Part shown: positions 1 to 31,562 of the stretch, one piece after another | Numbering within the stretch: position 1 is the first letter of the stretch | How the letters are laid out: every line of letters starts with the position of its first letter | Source of the DNA: Muraenolepis orangiensis | Taxonomy: Eukaryota; Chordata; Actinopteri; Gadiformes; Muraenolepididae | Reading direction: 5' to 3' | NCBI GenBank assembly: GCA_027704905.1 | Contig: CM050999.1 | Coordinates: 9,554,834 to 9,618,833 of the forward strand | Length of the DNA stretch: 64,000 nt | Program-made: the position numbers and the translations under genes | Notes under the pieces: model-generated | Database searches by the model: none | Told to the model about the DNA's origin: nothing | The model's input: the letters and a program-made list of their open reading frames with translations, nothing else

Positions 1-125
1 CAGACACACACACACACACACACTCTGGCATACATACACACACACACACACACACAGGTGTACACACAGGCACACAGAAATAAACACACACAGGTATGCA
101 CACACAAACTGAAGCGTACACATAA
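1..125. repeat. CA-rich microsatellite region
   Basis: Interrupted (CA)n tracts. No coding signal on either strand. About 126-880 is unique non-coding sequence with short CT-rich tracts (roughly 470-545 and 717-745). Confidence 0.85.
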
Positions 126-886
126 AGACATGGTCTCTGTGTGTGACTAGCTGTGAGTCACGGTGTGCGTCTGTTAAGTTTTGATGGGTGTTCATTATGT
201 CGTGAAGGAACGTGTTTCAGGTGTGACTTGCTGTGTCTCTGGCCCCCCTGTGAAGCACGGTATGCTGCAATACTGATGATGACCTCATCCTAAATGACCT
301 CACCTCATTATGATCCAAGGTCATGTGATCATAATGACATCATACTGCATACCACAGGAGCTCTGTTTGATTTTTGATTGTGTTTCGTTCAACTGTTGTT
401 GAATCTGTTGTGTGATCTGTTCCTCTCCTCCGTCCGGACCGCGGAGAGCATCTTGTACTCACTGTGTGTCTCTCTTCCTCCTCCCTCTCTCTCTCCTCTC
501 CCTCCCTCTCTCTCTTCCTCCCTCTCTCTCTCTCTCTCCCTCCCATCTTCCTACACTGCATCACTCTCCTACCCCTCCACTCCATATCATTACGGTTCAC
601 AGATATGAAGCTAGAACGTGGTAAATACAAACCTGGCTCTCACATATTGTTAACGATGCTCTTTTGGCTCGCTCACTAGTTTTCTCTCTTTTTACACCTC
701 TCACCCTGTCCCCTCTGTCTCTCTCTCTCTCTCTCTCTTTCTCTCCTCCTGTTAGCTTCTTATTACCTGACTCGTTCTCACCGTGCCTTGTGGCTGAAAA
801 CAAAAGCATCTAGTTTGTCAATCAAAGAGTCCACCTTTAAAATCACTCACTAGCTACGACCCAGAATGAATGAATGATTACATTTC

Positions 887-892
887 TTTATT
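887..892 (-). terminator. Minus-strand poly(A) signal candidate (AATAAA)
   Basis: TTTATT on the plus strand. It is placed correctly to end a transcript containing the 1111-1260 exon candidate. This rests on position and hexamer only. Confidence 0.3.
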
Positions 893-1110
893 GGCACTAC
901 AGAAACCATTTTTAGATTGTCACTCCCAGCTTGGTGACTCTGTTGAACCCAATACAACCTCCAACACAGCAGCCAATTTCAATTATGAATGTAGAATACA
1001 TATAGTATAATATAATAAATATACATAATTAAGGAATATGAGCCCAGACCCGCAGAATACCGCTTACAATTCAGTTTCACTTCTGTTAACTTGTACAGTG
1101 AGATATCAAC

Positions 1111-1260
1111 TTAGTCGATGTTGTTGAACATGTCCTGGAGTGATTCTAAAGGTGATTCTGCTGTGTTCTCCTTGCGTGTTGTCAGTCGTACAGATCTAGT
1201 AAACTCCTCTACGGTGGATCTGAGAGACATAACTCCTCTCTCGTCAGACCGGAGACTCTG
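1111..1260 (-). CDS. Candidate terminal coding exon of an unidentified minus-strand gene
   Basis: On the minus strand a T-rich tract ending in TTTAG (just above 1260) is followed by 49 open codons and TAA (1111-1113). The peptide is polar and helix-prone, starting QSLRSDERGV and ending LQDMFNNID. A minus-strand AATAAA lies about 220 bases downstream (887-892), as expected for a short 3'UTR. I do not recognise the protein. I could not link it by phase to another exon: an open segment near 2500-2600 on the same strand ends at a GTGAG but is out of phase. It could be a real neighbour nested in the large ryr1 intron, a decayed gene, or chance. Confidence 0.35.
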   Translation of the reverse strand, partial: QSLRSDERGVMSLRSTVEEFTRSVRLTTRKENTAESPLESLQDMFNNID

Positions 1261-1679
1261 CTAAACACACAACAAAATAACAATTCAGGTTTTAATCTCT
1301 CAAATGTATTGCAGTCTCGGTACGAACTGAAGCCCAAATTCACCTCCCCTCTCAACTTAAACTCTCTCCATGTTTCATCTCACGCCCATCAACACGTCCA
1401 TCTGCATCTTTCACCACATCACCCCTTCCTTCATGTCTCCATCCTCCGCTACTCTTCAAATGTCTTCATCGGCTTTCATTTCATGATTGAATCACATCGA
1501 GAACGTCAAATCAAATGTGTTAATGTTCGCTTACTCACACTCTTTTCCGTGAGGCATTTCACTATGGTTTATATGAACTTATATTATATCAACTACACTA
1601 CTGACATATTTAACATGCAAGCAATGTTGTGTTGCTATTCATCTATCTATTTGTGTGTGTGTGTGTGTTTGCTCTATGG

Positions 1680-2074
1680 CAGTGGTTCTCAACTAACTGG
1701 TCATTAAATCGCATCCCTATTTCACTACAAATTGTGCAGTAATACACAATATCCTCGTCCTCATGCACTGTTAAAAACATGCAACTAAGGCTAAAAACTC
1801 AATTCGATAAAAAGGTAGACTTATCTTGAATTACAGGCATAAGTCTGCATGCTGTTTAAACCGGTGATGCTTTCAAGATAAAGTTTCAAGAGTCTAAATT
1901 GTATGATATATGAAATAAAAAGGCACTCATAACATGTCCTTCAAAATAAAAGTGCAGAATCAGCAATAATAAAGACCTTTTCCCTCAATCTTTTTTATCA
2001 CACATACATCGGCGACCCACTCATAATCTCCCCGCGACCCACTTTTGGGTTGCGACCCACCAATTGAGAACCAA
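1680..2074. mobile_element. Non-autonomous hAT-type DNA transposon
   Basis: Begins CAGTGGTTCTCAA and ends with the inverted TTGAGAACCAA, the terminal pattern typical of hAT (Charlie-like) elements. It is flanked by 8-bp near-identical target duplications, CTCTATGG (1672-1679) and CTCTATGC (2075-2082). The right end carries the GCGACCCAC motif common in such elements. No transposase ORF is present. Confidence 0.75.
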
Positions 2075-2082
2075 CTCTATGC

Positions 2083-3200
2083 ATCCTCAACAACCAGGTG
2101 TGTCTGGGATCACTGCTGTATTATCGTCACCCTGTTTGTGTCCAGGATCTAAAGATTTTGTAGGACGTTTTAGTGTCTCGTGAGGAAAAAGCAAACGTTT
2201 TAAAACAAACCAAAATAGTCAACTTACAATTTACTTGCAAGTACTTGTCTATGTGCTATGTGCATATATGATATTATAATGATAACAAAGATAATAAAGG
2301 TAATACAAAATAATACTAATAATACCAATAATAAAAAATAAAAAATGAAAATAATAATAATAACAATAATAATACCTTTATTATTATATGTACATATGGT
2401 AAAGTGGTCATGCTTTAAATGTGACATCTCTGTTTCCTCAGCAATCATTTCACCATTACCATTCCTCTATCATTCAGCCTCTCACTCGTCTCAATCCTCC
2501 TCAGATCCGTGGAGTTCTGTAGATCTGTCTGCGCGTCCGCTTGTCTGGGTGACGGAGGGCCTCCCTCTCTCTGTTGTCCCCGTTTGCTCCAGACCTCTTT
2601 TTCAATGTCTTGTCTCTTTCAATGTGCTTCCTCATATCTGCATGGCCCTCGTGGTCGGAGTTGTGTGCCCGTTGTGCCCGTTTGTCGGTGTTGTGTTACA
2701 TTGTGATATGGTGCGTGTTTAGTATTCGCGTTGTGTTGTGTTGAGTGTGCTGTGTTGAGTAGACTTTGAAAGGTTGTGTAGAGTTTGCTTTCTTTTCTGT
2801 GCTGTGACAGAGATGGATGATAGATGAGGCCAATACAGATAGAATATATCTGAGACAGAATATAAATAAATGTACATCAACGTATAGATTGATTCAGATA
2901 AACCCGACATACCGTACGGAAGCTTCCTCAAGATGAGAGACCGTACGTTGGTAAGGTCTTTGTTCCACTAACAAAGATAGAAGGGCTTAACCTAACTGAT
3001 GATTTTACACTCCTTTTCTATTTTCATGTGCATAATCTATCCATATTAAACTAAAAATGTTTAACATTTTGAGTGTACCCACTACTAATCTGTTTATTGT
3101 GTACTGAACTTGTGAAGAATAATCCATTCATGCTTTCCTTTTGTGATTCCACTAGAATGTTAGAGGATGTTTGACATAATGCATATTTAATATTTTTGAC
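2083..3200. other. Non-coding stretch, AT-rich in its first part
   Basis: Contains an ATA/TAAT-rich low-complexity tract (about 2265-2390). Short ORFs on both strands around 2345-2722 resemble no protein I know. No ryr1 exon was found. Confidence 0.5.
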
Positions 3201-4014
3201 TTGCAACCACGTGACAAAAATGCAACGTCAGCGGACGAGTGTCCGCCATGTTTGTGGGTATACAAACATGAAATATGCCAGCACTCTCACAACACACCGG
3301 TAAGAAATGGTCAGATACAAGAAAAAGGTTGATATATGTGGTTTCAACCCATACAGTTTTAAAAAGTCAGAATTCTCCAAGGATTTTAGTTATTTACCGG
3401 CTGTTGAGTATCCTGATATAGCGAATTATCTGGTGCTACAGACCTCATGGACAACAATGCAACATCATATTAATTCATTCAACTTTATTTTCCTTGTCCT
3501 ATTAATCACCCGATAATTTCTTTTAGCAGCTGAAGCATCAATGTTAACCCTTGCTGAAACGTGCCCCATGTTTTGAGTTAGGCGCCCTGTCAGGATTGTT
3601 TCTGTCCTACAACCTCACCTGCGCTCTTCAATGATTAAACACAATGAGTAAACTGTTTGCCGAATTGTTGGTATAACGCGAAGAAAATTTGTTTAATAAT
3701 TAGTAAGAACTAAAAATATAGATTACCTGAGATGAAATGATTGCTACACGGGTAGACTTGATTTTCTCCTCCGTTAGATGGTGTTTTGATCTGCCGATGT
3801 TATGAAGCCATGCTCGCCTCCTTTCAGTACCGAGGGCCAGCGATACCTATTGTTGATTATAGAAGGACATCTTAAAAAACTTGAATTGGCCACTTTCACG
3901 AGTGCTATTGCGCTATCTAATAGTGAGTCTGTAGCTGAGCGCAGATTGTATATCCACCAACATGGCCGACTTCCGGTTCTCCTGTCGTATTTAAATTGGA
4001 TTTGACGTCACTTG
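3201..4014. mobile_element. DNA element with imperfect terminal inverted repeats
   Basis: The left end (CTTGCAACCACGTGAC, then GCCATGTTTGTGG) and the reverse complement of the right end (CTTGCAAGTGACGTC, then GCCATGTTGGTGG) match as inverted repeats. Inside, on the plus strand at 3307-3516, is a 69-codon ORF with YLPAVEYPDIANYLVLQTS. From memory this resembles the start of repetitive transposon-derived fish proteins. I assign no superfamily because I could not define a target-site duplication. Confidence 0.55.
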
Positions 4015-4356
4015 CAAGTGAAACACATGCTGACCTGGATTCTTTCAGTTTAATCCTAAACCGAAGACTTTTACACGTCCTGCTTTCATCTTTGTTGCGG
4101 AGCTCTATATTTACCTCCATCCCAGATAACAATTCTGCTGTAGTTGTTGTCATTCATTTTTGTAAAGAACACTGGTAATCTAATCTTTAAGTGAAACTCT
4201 TACTCACCTTTCCCCTTAACATACCTAATCGCTGATTTCTTCAATGCGTTTCTCCCCTGTGCTCTGACGCTAACCCCTCTTCTCACCGACTGCTGCCCAG
4301 AACGCGTAGCTCGCCCGCTGGAGGGTCTGTTAACTGCTGGTTCTGACTGTTACCTG

Positions 4357-4444
4357 GTGGTTCTGTCACCTGACACCTGTCTGTCACCTGACACCTGTCT
4401 GTCACCTGACACCTGTCTGTCACCTGACACCTGTCTGTCACCTG
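4357..4444. repeat. 18-bp tandem repeat next to a ryr1 splice acceptor
   Basis: About five copies of CTGTCTGTCACCTGACAC, ending 21 bases before the acceptor at 4465. It supplies part of the upstream pyrimidine-rich sequence but contains no copy of the exon. Confidence 0.85.
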
Positions 4445-4465
4445 ACTGTTTCTCTGTGTGTCCAG

Positions 4466-20288
<15,823 letters not shown>

Positions 20289-22433
20289 GTCTCTCCTCCT
20301 CTCTCTGTGTGTGCATCCGCCAGGGAGAGGAGGAGGAGGGGAGGAGGAGAGATGAAGGAGGAGAAGAGGAGAGCTGAAGGAGGAGCAGGTGGGAGAGAGG
20401 AGAGGGTTAAAAGTCTTGAAAGAAGAGTCTGGTTTCTCTCTCCCTCTCTGTTTCTCTGGGTCTCTCTCTCTCATTTCCCTCGAAGCTATGCACACCTCAA
20501 CTGCACTATTGTCACTGTTACTGCTACAACCAGAGATTTCGATGAAATTATTTTGACAGAAATAGACTTAAGACGGAGGCGAATGGAGGAGTGGTTTTGG
20601 ACACGTCAGAACGAGACATTTCAAGTGTGGGCCTTGTTTTATGGCTGTAAATACACTACCTTGGCCTTTTCTTTGCCTGTATAAAATAGACTGCCTTGAC
20701 CCGCCTGTCACACACGCAGCTGACTTTAGAAAACCGTATTTGGAATTGTGAGTCAGTCTTGTACCACGTATGTAGTTTCGAAAAGGACGCAAAAGGACAT
20801 ATTTCTAAATGATTTATTAAGGATCATTAAGTTGTGTATAATTATTTATGCTGTTCATACCAGCCGTCTGGTATTCAGATTTAAGATTGTAGAGAGCAGA
20901 GAGATTTATTAACTGAAGATAAGAACAAACCAAAGGGGTATCTTGGGTGTCCACGAGACAGCAGCACTCTCTCGCTCCCTCTCTCCAGACTGTAGTTTAA
21001 ACATACCTTAATTACAACACCCACCTCGACCCACATGTGATTGACAGCTGTCAGTGAGAGGGGACAGAATATCTGGATCACAGGACACGCTGACCGACAA
21101 CACGCCCCACTGTGTCTCTCAGCAGGGGGTACACACTTTAAAGTCTTACCAGCCTCGACTAGCTTTAGGAGGTTTCTCTGTGCTGTTACACACACACCCT
21201 CTCTCTCATAGGTCAGCGCCTATCTGGTCGGGTGAAAGGTCAACCGTTAGGTGTGGGACCTTATGGTTCTGATACAAGAATGAACTTGAATGTGTTTCAG
21301 GTGAACACAAGGCCTGGGCCTCTCTAGTGGCCTTTTGACATATTTTACATAAATCATAGAAGCATATTTATAAATATATATTTATTATTTCCCCCCCCCC
21401 CCCCCCTTGTTGGAGGTGAAGTACACACTTTATAATTAGTGTACTGACCTAGTTGGAGGGTAGGTATACACTTTATAATTAGTGTACTGACCTTGTTGGA
21501 GGTGAAGTATACACTTTATAATTAGTGTACTGACCTAGTTGGAGGGTAGGTGTACACTTTCTAATTAGTGTATTGAAACTTGTTGGAGGTGAAGTATACA
21601 CTTTATAATTAGTGTACTGACCTTGTTGGAGGTGAAGTATACACTTTATAATTAGTGTACTGACCTTGTTGGAGGTGAAGTATACACTTTATAATTAGTG
21701 TACTGACCTTGTTGGAAGTGAAGTATACACTTTATAATTAGTGTACTGACCTAGTTGGAGGGTAGGTATACACTTTATAATTAGTGTATTGAAACTTGTT
21801 GGAGGTGAAGTATACACTTTATAATTAGTGTATCGACCTAGTTGGAGGGTAGGTATACACTTTCTAATTAGTGTACTGACCTAGTTGGAGGGTAGGTATA
21901 CACTTTCTAATTAGTGTACTGACCTAGTTGGAGGGTAGGTATACACTTTCTAATTAGTGTACTGACCTTGTTGGAGGTGAAGTATACACTTTATAATTAG
22001 TAATTGTGAGCTTAGTAAGGCCAACAGGAAGTGATGTAATGTTGCAGTTCGTGCTTGGTTAGCAGATTTAGCTTTTTGTGTTTTTACGAGTAGTGTTTTT
22101 ATGATAGCTATTTTGTAGGGAAAGAGGAAAAAACAGCATATCACTTTTTCTTTTTTCCCCGCCAGTTCGAAAAGAGAGCGACGAGCCAATCAGACGGGCG
22201 TGGTCTGACCAGACCCACCTGCTCTCTCTTCCATCTTGAGTTTTAGCGGGTAGCCATCAAAAGTTATTGATCATAACTATCATAATGACGTGAAGTGTGC
22301 TGATTGTGGGGGGGGGGGGGGGTGTGTCTTGAAGGGGCGTGTCCTGGTGTGCGCGCCGTGAGCCGCAGACTAGCTTAGCACCGCTGACCCGAGAGCCCTG
22401 CGACTGATCCTTGTGTTTCAAAACAAGAATAAA
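20289..22433 (+). other. ryr1: ryr1 3'UTR (inferred) ending at AATAAA
   Basis: No further coding sequence follows the stop at 20286-20288. The first well-placed plus-strand AATAAA I accept is 22428-22433. The extent is an inference, and earlier cleavage is possible. Confidence 0.45.
21405..22002. repeat. About 41-bp minisatellite in the presumed ryr1 3'UTR
   Basis: About 14 copies in two alternating types. Both share TACACTTTATAATTAGTGTA (itself a near palindrome), preceded by TTGGAGGTGAAG or TTGGAGGGTAGG. A poly(C) run lies just upstream (21391-21406). Confidence 0.9.
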
Positions 22434-23300
22434 AACAGATTATTTTAAGATGACCTGCCGTCTGCTTTCTGTCTTTCTTCCTTGTTGGGTTTCTACTTTC
22501 TGGAGGGATCGTGTTGTTTATGTGTCTCAGAAGATCTGATATCAACTGTTGCTGTAGTGGGCATTGGCGTATCTTCTGCTCCTCCATACCACCTCATAGC
22601 TACCTGCTACCACTGTACTTGTGCTGTACAATGACAATACATTTTAATCTAATCTAATTTACCAGGCGAAAATATCTGTGGGGCTTCAGGGATGTAAATG
22701 TGGCACAGGTACATCTGCTGGTGTTTATGCAGCCCAACCAAGCGTCTCAGAATCAACATCCTGCGTCAGTATCAGCACCACACATCTTCTCTATCAGTCT
22801 GGTAGAAATCCTGAATGGCTGCAAGTTAAGACAGTGGGAAAGTGGATAAATATTCACTTGTAGACAGAGAGAGACAGAGAGAGGGTGCAGTCCGACATGA
22901 AGTTGTGAAGGGAAATATTTAGATAATCATCTGAATGGGTGTGTATATATTACATGTTATTGTATGACATGTATATATTATATTTATATTTTCATAATAT
23001 ATGTATATTATATATATAGTATTGTATGATATGTATATATTATATTTATATTTTCATATTATAAAATCTGAAACAGAATTACTAGTAAATATTACACAGT
23101 AGTGTATAGACAGGGTTAGACCAGGAAGCTTGTTATTATGTATTATTTATGGAGAAGGGGTGGGAGTTAATAAGTTTTACTTCTTCTCACTCCTTTTCGA
23201 ATATGTATATATTCTATTTTTCTTGTTTCTTTAATGGCTTATTTATTATTTTTGCTTTCATATTCGAAATAAACACTTCAATCAATCAGAAACAATTCCT
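22434..23300. other. Intergenic stretch with a LINE 3'-end remnant
   Basis: ACAATGACAATACATTTTAATCTAATCT at about 22628-22656 resembles the 3' end of Rex1-like LINEs, also seen reversed near 61290. The rest is AT-rich with TATATT runs (22945-23060). No gene recognised. Confidence 0.5.
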
Positions 23301-23306
23301 AATCAG

Positions 23307-23545
23307 CAGTAGCTCAGGAGGTAGAGTGGTCGTCTGACAACCGGAAGGTTGCTGGTTCGATCCCCCAGCTCCTCCTTAGCAAAGTGTCCCTGAGGAACAC
23401 CCTAACCCTTACTGCTCCAGACGAGATGGCGGTCACTTTTCATGGCTCATTTCTTGTCAGTGGATGAATGTGTGTATGAATGGGTGAATGTGAGGCATGA
23501 CTTGAAAAGCGCTATATAAAAAGCAGTCCAACCATTACCATTGAT
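23307..23545 (+). mobile_element. tRNA-derived SINE (plus strand)
   Basis: CAGTAGCTCAGGAGGTAGAG (box A) and GGTTCGATCCCCC (box B) are spaced as in a tRNA head. A body with GAATGTGTGTATGAATGGG and an end GAAAAGCGCTATATAAA follow. It is a different family from the 17972 copy. Not a functional tRNA: the cloverleaf 3' half is lost. Confidence 0.8.
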
Positions 23546-23729
23546 CAAGCCAATTGATTACTAATAGTGTTATCAATTAGTCACTGAAGCGATAATTTAG
23601 TTTGATAGTACGACTGTAAAACCTGCCATGCCACCAAATGAATAGTCATGTATGTAGTAATATATAGATATATAGATATATATATATCTATATATATACA
23701 CAGAATATAGTCATATTGTCATAATCAGC

Positions 23730-25006
23730 TTCAAAGTTTATTAAAACCTTTAAACAGTTAATGGCTCAGGATCATCAAACACCGAATGGTCTTGATTACA
23801 TGACATGCTAATTAGAAATGTAAACACTGCATAGTCGTCATTGAAAAACAAATAACGAATGAATACAAAACAACAGTTCACAAAAGCATCTTAAAGGCAC
23901 GAGGCAAAACTCCCTGAGAAAACCCCCTAACGGCACATTAAATAACCTTACCAATATTTTAACTATTTGAATATTACTTGTTTGGAATCCCTTTAGTTCA
24001 TAAAACATTTCAGAGGAAAGATGAGACCGAATGAAGGTTGTGATTCAGTATGGTTTGGATCATTTGTTAGTTTGATCGAGTGCAGCTGCCGCCATTGGGG
24101 GGGGGAGCAATGCATCATGGGAAATAACCGCCACACTAGCTTAGCTAGCTAGCTTTGCTTCTGTTCAGATAATTTAACCGAATATAGAAGAGTGAGTGTT
24201 TAATACCTTTGGCAGTACCAGGATTTACAAAAGTACCAGGAAAGCTGCGTAGTAAGTTCAGTTGTAAATCATGTTAAGTACAAAGCAGCTCATAGCGTTT
24301 CAAGGAATCAATGAGATGGCTGTTGCTGGAAAGGACAGAAGTCACGATGAAACCCTAAGACTACTTTTTAAATTCCAGCTCTGTACCACAAAAAAAATGA
24401 GAACATATCTTCGTATACATTTATATAAATAAAAATTAAAAAAGAAATATATATATATATATATATATATATATCTTTATATATATCTTTATATAAATGT
24501 ATATATATAAGTGTGTGTGTGTGTGTGTACCAACAGGTCCATTCTGAAATAGTTTGTCATTTCTAAAATATCTATCATACATCAGGGTGGACACAAACAG
24601 ATCCCCCAAACTTGACCCCGTAACACCACAGGCCAGTATGCTAAACAGTGCAGGACAGAATGCAGGAGTTACTCCCCCATGACGACACATCCAATAGTCT
24701 CATCCAATAACCACAGACCCAGCTGACCGCACCAGCCAATCAGGTCCGCCCGTCATCTACTGGATGTCACCAATCACATGGCTGTCTGCCGGGAGCAGTG
24801 GAGTGAATTCTGCAGTGGGGGGGGGGGGGGGTATTTAATTGGCTGTAAAGTACAACAGAGTATGTAGTAGCACCTCTAGTTGTCACAGTTGTTTTACTAT
24901 TTAACAAGTGGTGCATGATTGGATGCAGATACTGTATACCCAGTGTTTCACCAATAGGTGGTGCTTTTTGCTCCTAAAGATATGATAAAACAGTACTGTA
25001 ATAAAT
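23730..25006 (-). other. panx1: panx1 3'UTR (inferred), possible poly(A) signal at 23737
   Basis: No other gene signal is present. A minus-strand AATAAA (TTTATT on plus) lies at about 23737-23742. Contains TA/GT microsatellites (24450-24530) and a poly(G) run (24819-24831). Confidence 0.4.
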
Positions 25007-28600
<3,594 letters not shown>

Positions 28601-30414
28601 GTCTGACCCGTCGGCTGGCCGGAGAGACGATCAGAATCAGAATGCAATCTAATGGTGGAATTATATTGACTCAAATTACTCATTTAAAATTCCTGTCAAG
28701 TGTCCACACCTGAATGTCTTTTTCTTGTATTCATATTACTGAATAACAATAAGTTCTTACACACGCCTGATCAAATCTAACACATTAAAACGACATGTTG
28801 ACCTCACGGTGTCAAATGTTTGATTATAATAAACAGTGTGTGTGTCGCTTGGTAAGAGGGCATTGAATAACATCTGGTCAGGAAGACATTTAATAACATC
28901 TGGTCAGGACAGAGGACATGTATTAACATCTTGTCCGACTCTCTCTGGAGCACAGTCGACTTTTCTTCTTCTCTTGAAACCAAAACGCTGAGAAAGCAGT
29001 TGTCAGTTTCCCTGATCCTCTGTAACACAGAGATGTGTTGACTCAACAGGAATGATTAAGGTTTGGGTGGGGACGCCTCCATAAACACCCAGACACTGGA
29101 TTCATAGAGTAGATGGAAGAGGACACTGGGTGCACATTGATCAATACACATACTTAATACAATGTAATACACTTCTACACTTAATACACTTCTTAATAAT
29201 AATACCACTTAAAAGTTACATAAAGTGAAGTGGAAACGAGCATGGACTCCTTCTCATTAGAGTATAACAAAATCAACGTGAATATTGATGAGCAGACTCC
29301 TTGATCAACAGCAGGTTGCCGCAGCGGACTTAGACCTTACCAGGTAACTTCACTATGATGGTCATCAGCTTACCTGCCGGTGAGGAGGAGGAGGTTAAGC
29401 AGGAGGACGAGGAGATGGAGGAGGACGAGGAGGTGGTGAAGGGGGAGGAGGACGAGGAGGACGAGGAGGTGCTGAAAGGGGAGGAGGACGAGGTGCAGGA
29501 GGAGGAGAAAGGTGAAGAAAAGACAACCGATCCCCGGTTGTAAACTTCTTTATCGACTCTTTTATATCCTGTTCGATCAGGAAGGCTTCAGCGACCAGTG
29601 GAGACGGAACGATAACTGCCGATCAGATCGATAACCGAGCCGCGAGCGAAAAGATGTTCAGTCAACAAAACAATAACAACTTTCCAACAATGAATGTTTT
29701 TCCGGTCGAGTGCATAACCTCTTGCCTGTGAATGTCTCTGGCCTCACGAAAATCTTCATCTCAAACCCCGCCTGTTTCTGGTGACCACGCCCCCTCGGTC
29801 AGACCTCTCAGCTAATCAGGAGCCGTTTCCGCCCCCCCCCCCCCCCCAGGCGGCTGATCACCGACTGCGTCACCGTGACGCGGCGCGTGCAGCTCCTCAT
29901 AATAATAGGATATAGTTGGAGTGTTTAACTGTCAGTGACGTCGATATTTACACGAAAAAAAGCACGTAATAGTCTTCTATTTTTATTAGACAATTTGTAT
30001 ATTGATAACGTTGACCCAATCTCGTTAACCACGACGGTATAATATTTATATCGTATTTATACTGGTATAATAACCAAAAAATAAAAAATAACCAAAAATT
30101 CAATTTGGTTCTCAAACCGAGTGTCGAATACCGAATCGAAACGTGATGAACGGTGGGTCCTCTGTCCTGTCATCAACAAGTTCTCCTCTTCTCCTCCCCT
30201 CCTTCTCCTCCTCATCTTCTCTTCTCCTCCTCTCCTGCTCCTCCTCCTCCTATTCTCCTCCTCCCCCTCCTCCTCCTCCTCGCTTCATTCGCGGTCGCAT
30301 CGCAGTCGTATCGAGTCGCGGTCTCCCATGTCGTCCCCCACTCTCTCTCTCTCTCTCTCGCCCCCCCCCCACCTCTCACCCCCCTCCCTCCCTCTCTCTC
30401 CCCCTCTAGTAAAG
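28601..30414. promoter_or_regulatory. Intergenic region between divergent panx1 and rsf1 (shared promoter candidate)
   Basis: Panx1 runs left and rsf1 right, with 1.8 kb between start codons. A GC/CpG-rich core near 29825-29900 contains the CRE-like palindrome GTCACCGTGAC and a poly(C) run. GAGGAGGAC repeats at 29383-29520 give a spurious acidic ORF. Pyrimidine-rich tracts occupy 30180-30400. Promoter status is inferred from position and composition. Confidence 0.45.
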
Positions 30415-30872
30415 ATGGCGGCCCCGGCGGCAGCAGCTCCGGAGCTGTGTCCGAGCTTCGCGGTGTTGTGCGGCTTCCTGGAGCGCTACGGAGCCGCTCT
30501 GGACCTGCCCCGCATCTCCTTCCCGCAGATGGAACGCTACCTCCGGGACACGTCGGCAGGTGAGGCCGGTGGGAGGCCGGGGGAAAGGGGGGGGAGACAG
30601 GGGGGGAGAAAGCTGCGACACCTCAGAAGAGAAGGGGGCCTTTTTTTTTACCACCACCACCACCAGCATCATCATCCTCATCCTCCTCATCCTCACCAGC
30701 CTGCCTCACCAGCGGTGTGTGTGTGTGTGTGGGGGGTGGGGGGGGGTGGCTGTGTGCATACATTACACTGTGGGATATGTTCTGTGTGACACACTAGTTG
30801 TTGAATATTGATTATTGATCTGTGTGTAATGTAAAGTTAGTGTGGAAGCCATGATGCAGTGCTGCTGGGTGA

Positions 30873-30944
<72 letters not shown>

Positions 30945-31056
30945 GACTGAACTGTTGTATATTTGACAGACTGATTAACACTCCCAGCTGTTTATTATTC
31001 ATTATTAATTATTGATCCTTGTAATGTGAAGTTAGTGTGGAGGCCATGATGCATTA

Positions 31057-31133
<77 letters not shown>

Positions 31134-31513
31134 AGAGCACTATTATAACGATTATTGTGTTGTGTTATAACTGTGTATAATTATTATAGCATCCAGAAGA
31201 TGGGGTCTCTGTCAACTTCGCGCATGCGCAGTACGCATCCAATCTGTAAACTGTACATTAGCCTGTCGGCTAACAAGCACACACTACACGTTATATTGGT
31301 ATTTATGAATATCCTGTAAACATCGCCGCCCACATTGGTGTCCAGTGATAGATGGGTACTGTGATAGTTGACATGCTTGTTACACGTCTATTACACGGAA
31401 TAGTTGACGTGTTGTTTTGTAATAGCAGGTAGCTCAGCTAGCTGTTAGCATTAGCTCCCCGTCACATCATGTCTCTGTTAAATCAATCGAACACTTTTAG
31501 TTTAATAAACTCC

Positions 31514-31562
<49 letters not shown>

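Noticed and set aside
2500..2700. Minus-strand open segments that might extend the unknown 1111-1260 gene
   Set aside because: The frame with a possible donor is out of phase with the 1260 acceptor and has no convincing acceptor of its own.
23307..23380. tRNA gene
   Set aside because: Boxes A and B are present, but the sequence runs into a SINE body and lacks a closing acceptor stem. The same applies to 18210-18283 on the minus strand.
29355..29543. 62-codon acidic ORF between panx1 and rsf1
   Set aside because: GAGGAC/GAGGAG repeat translation with no homologous signature.
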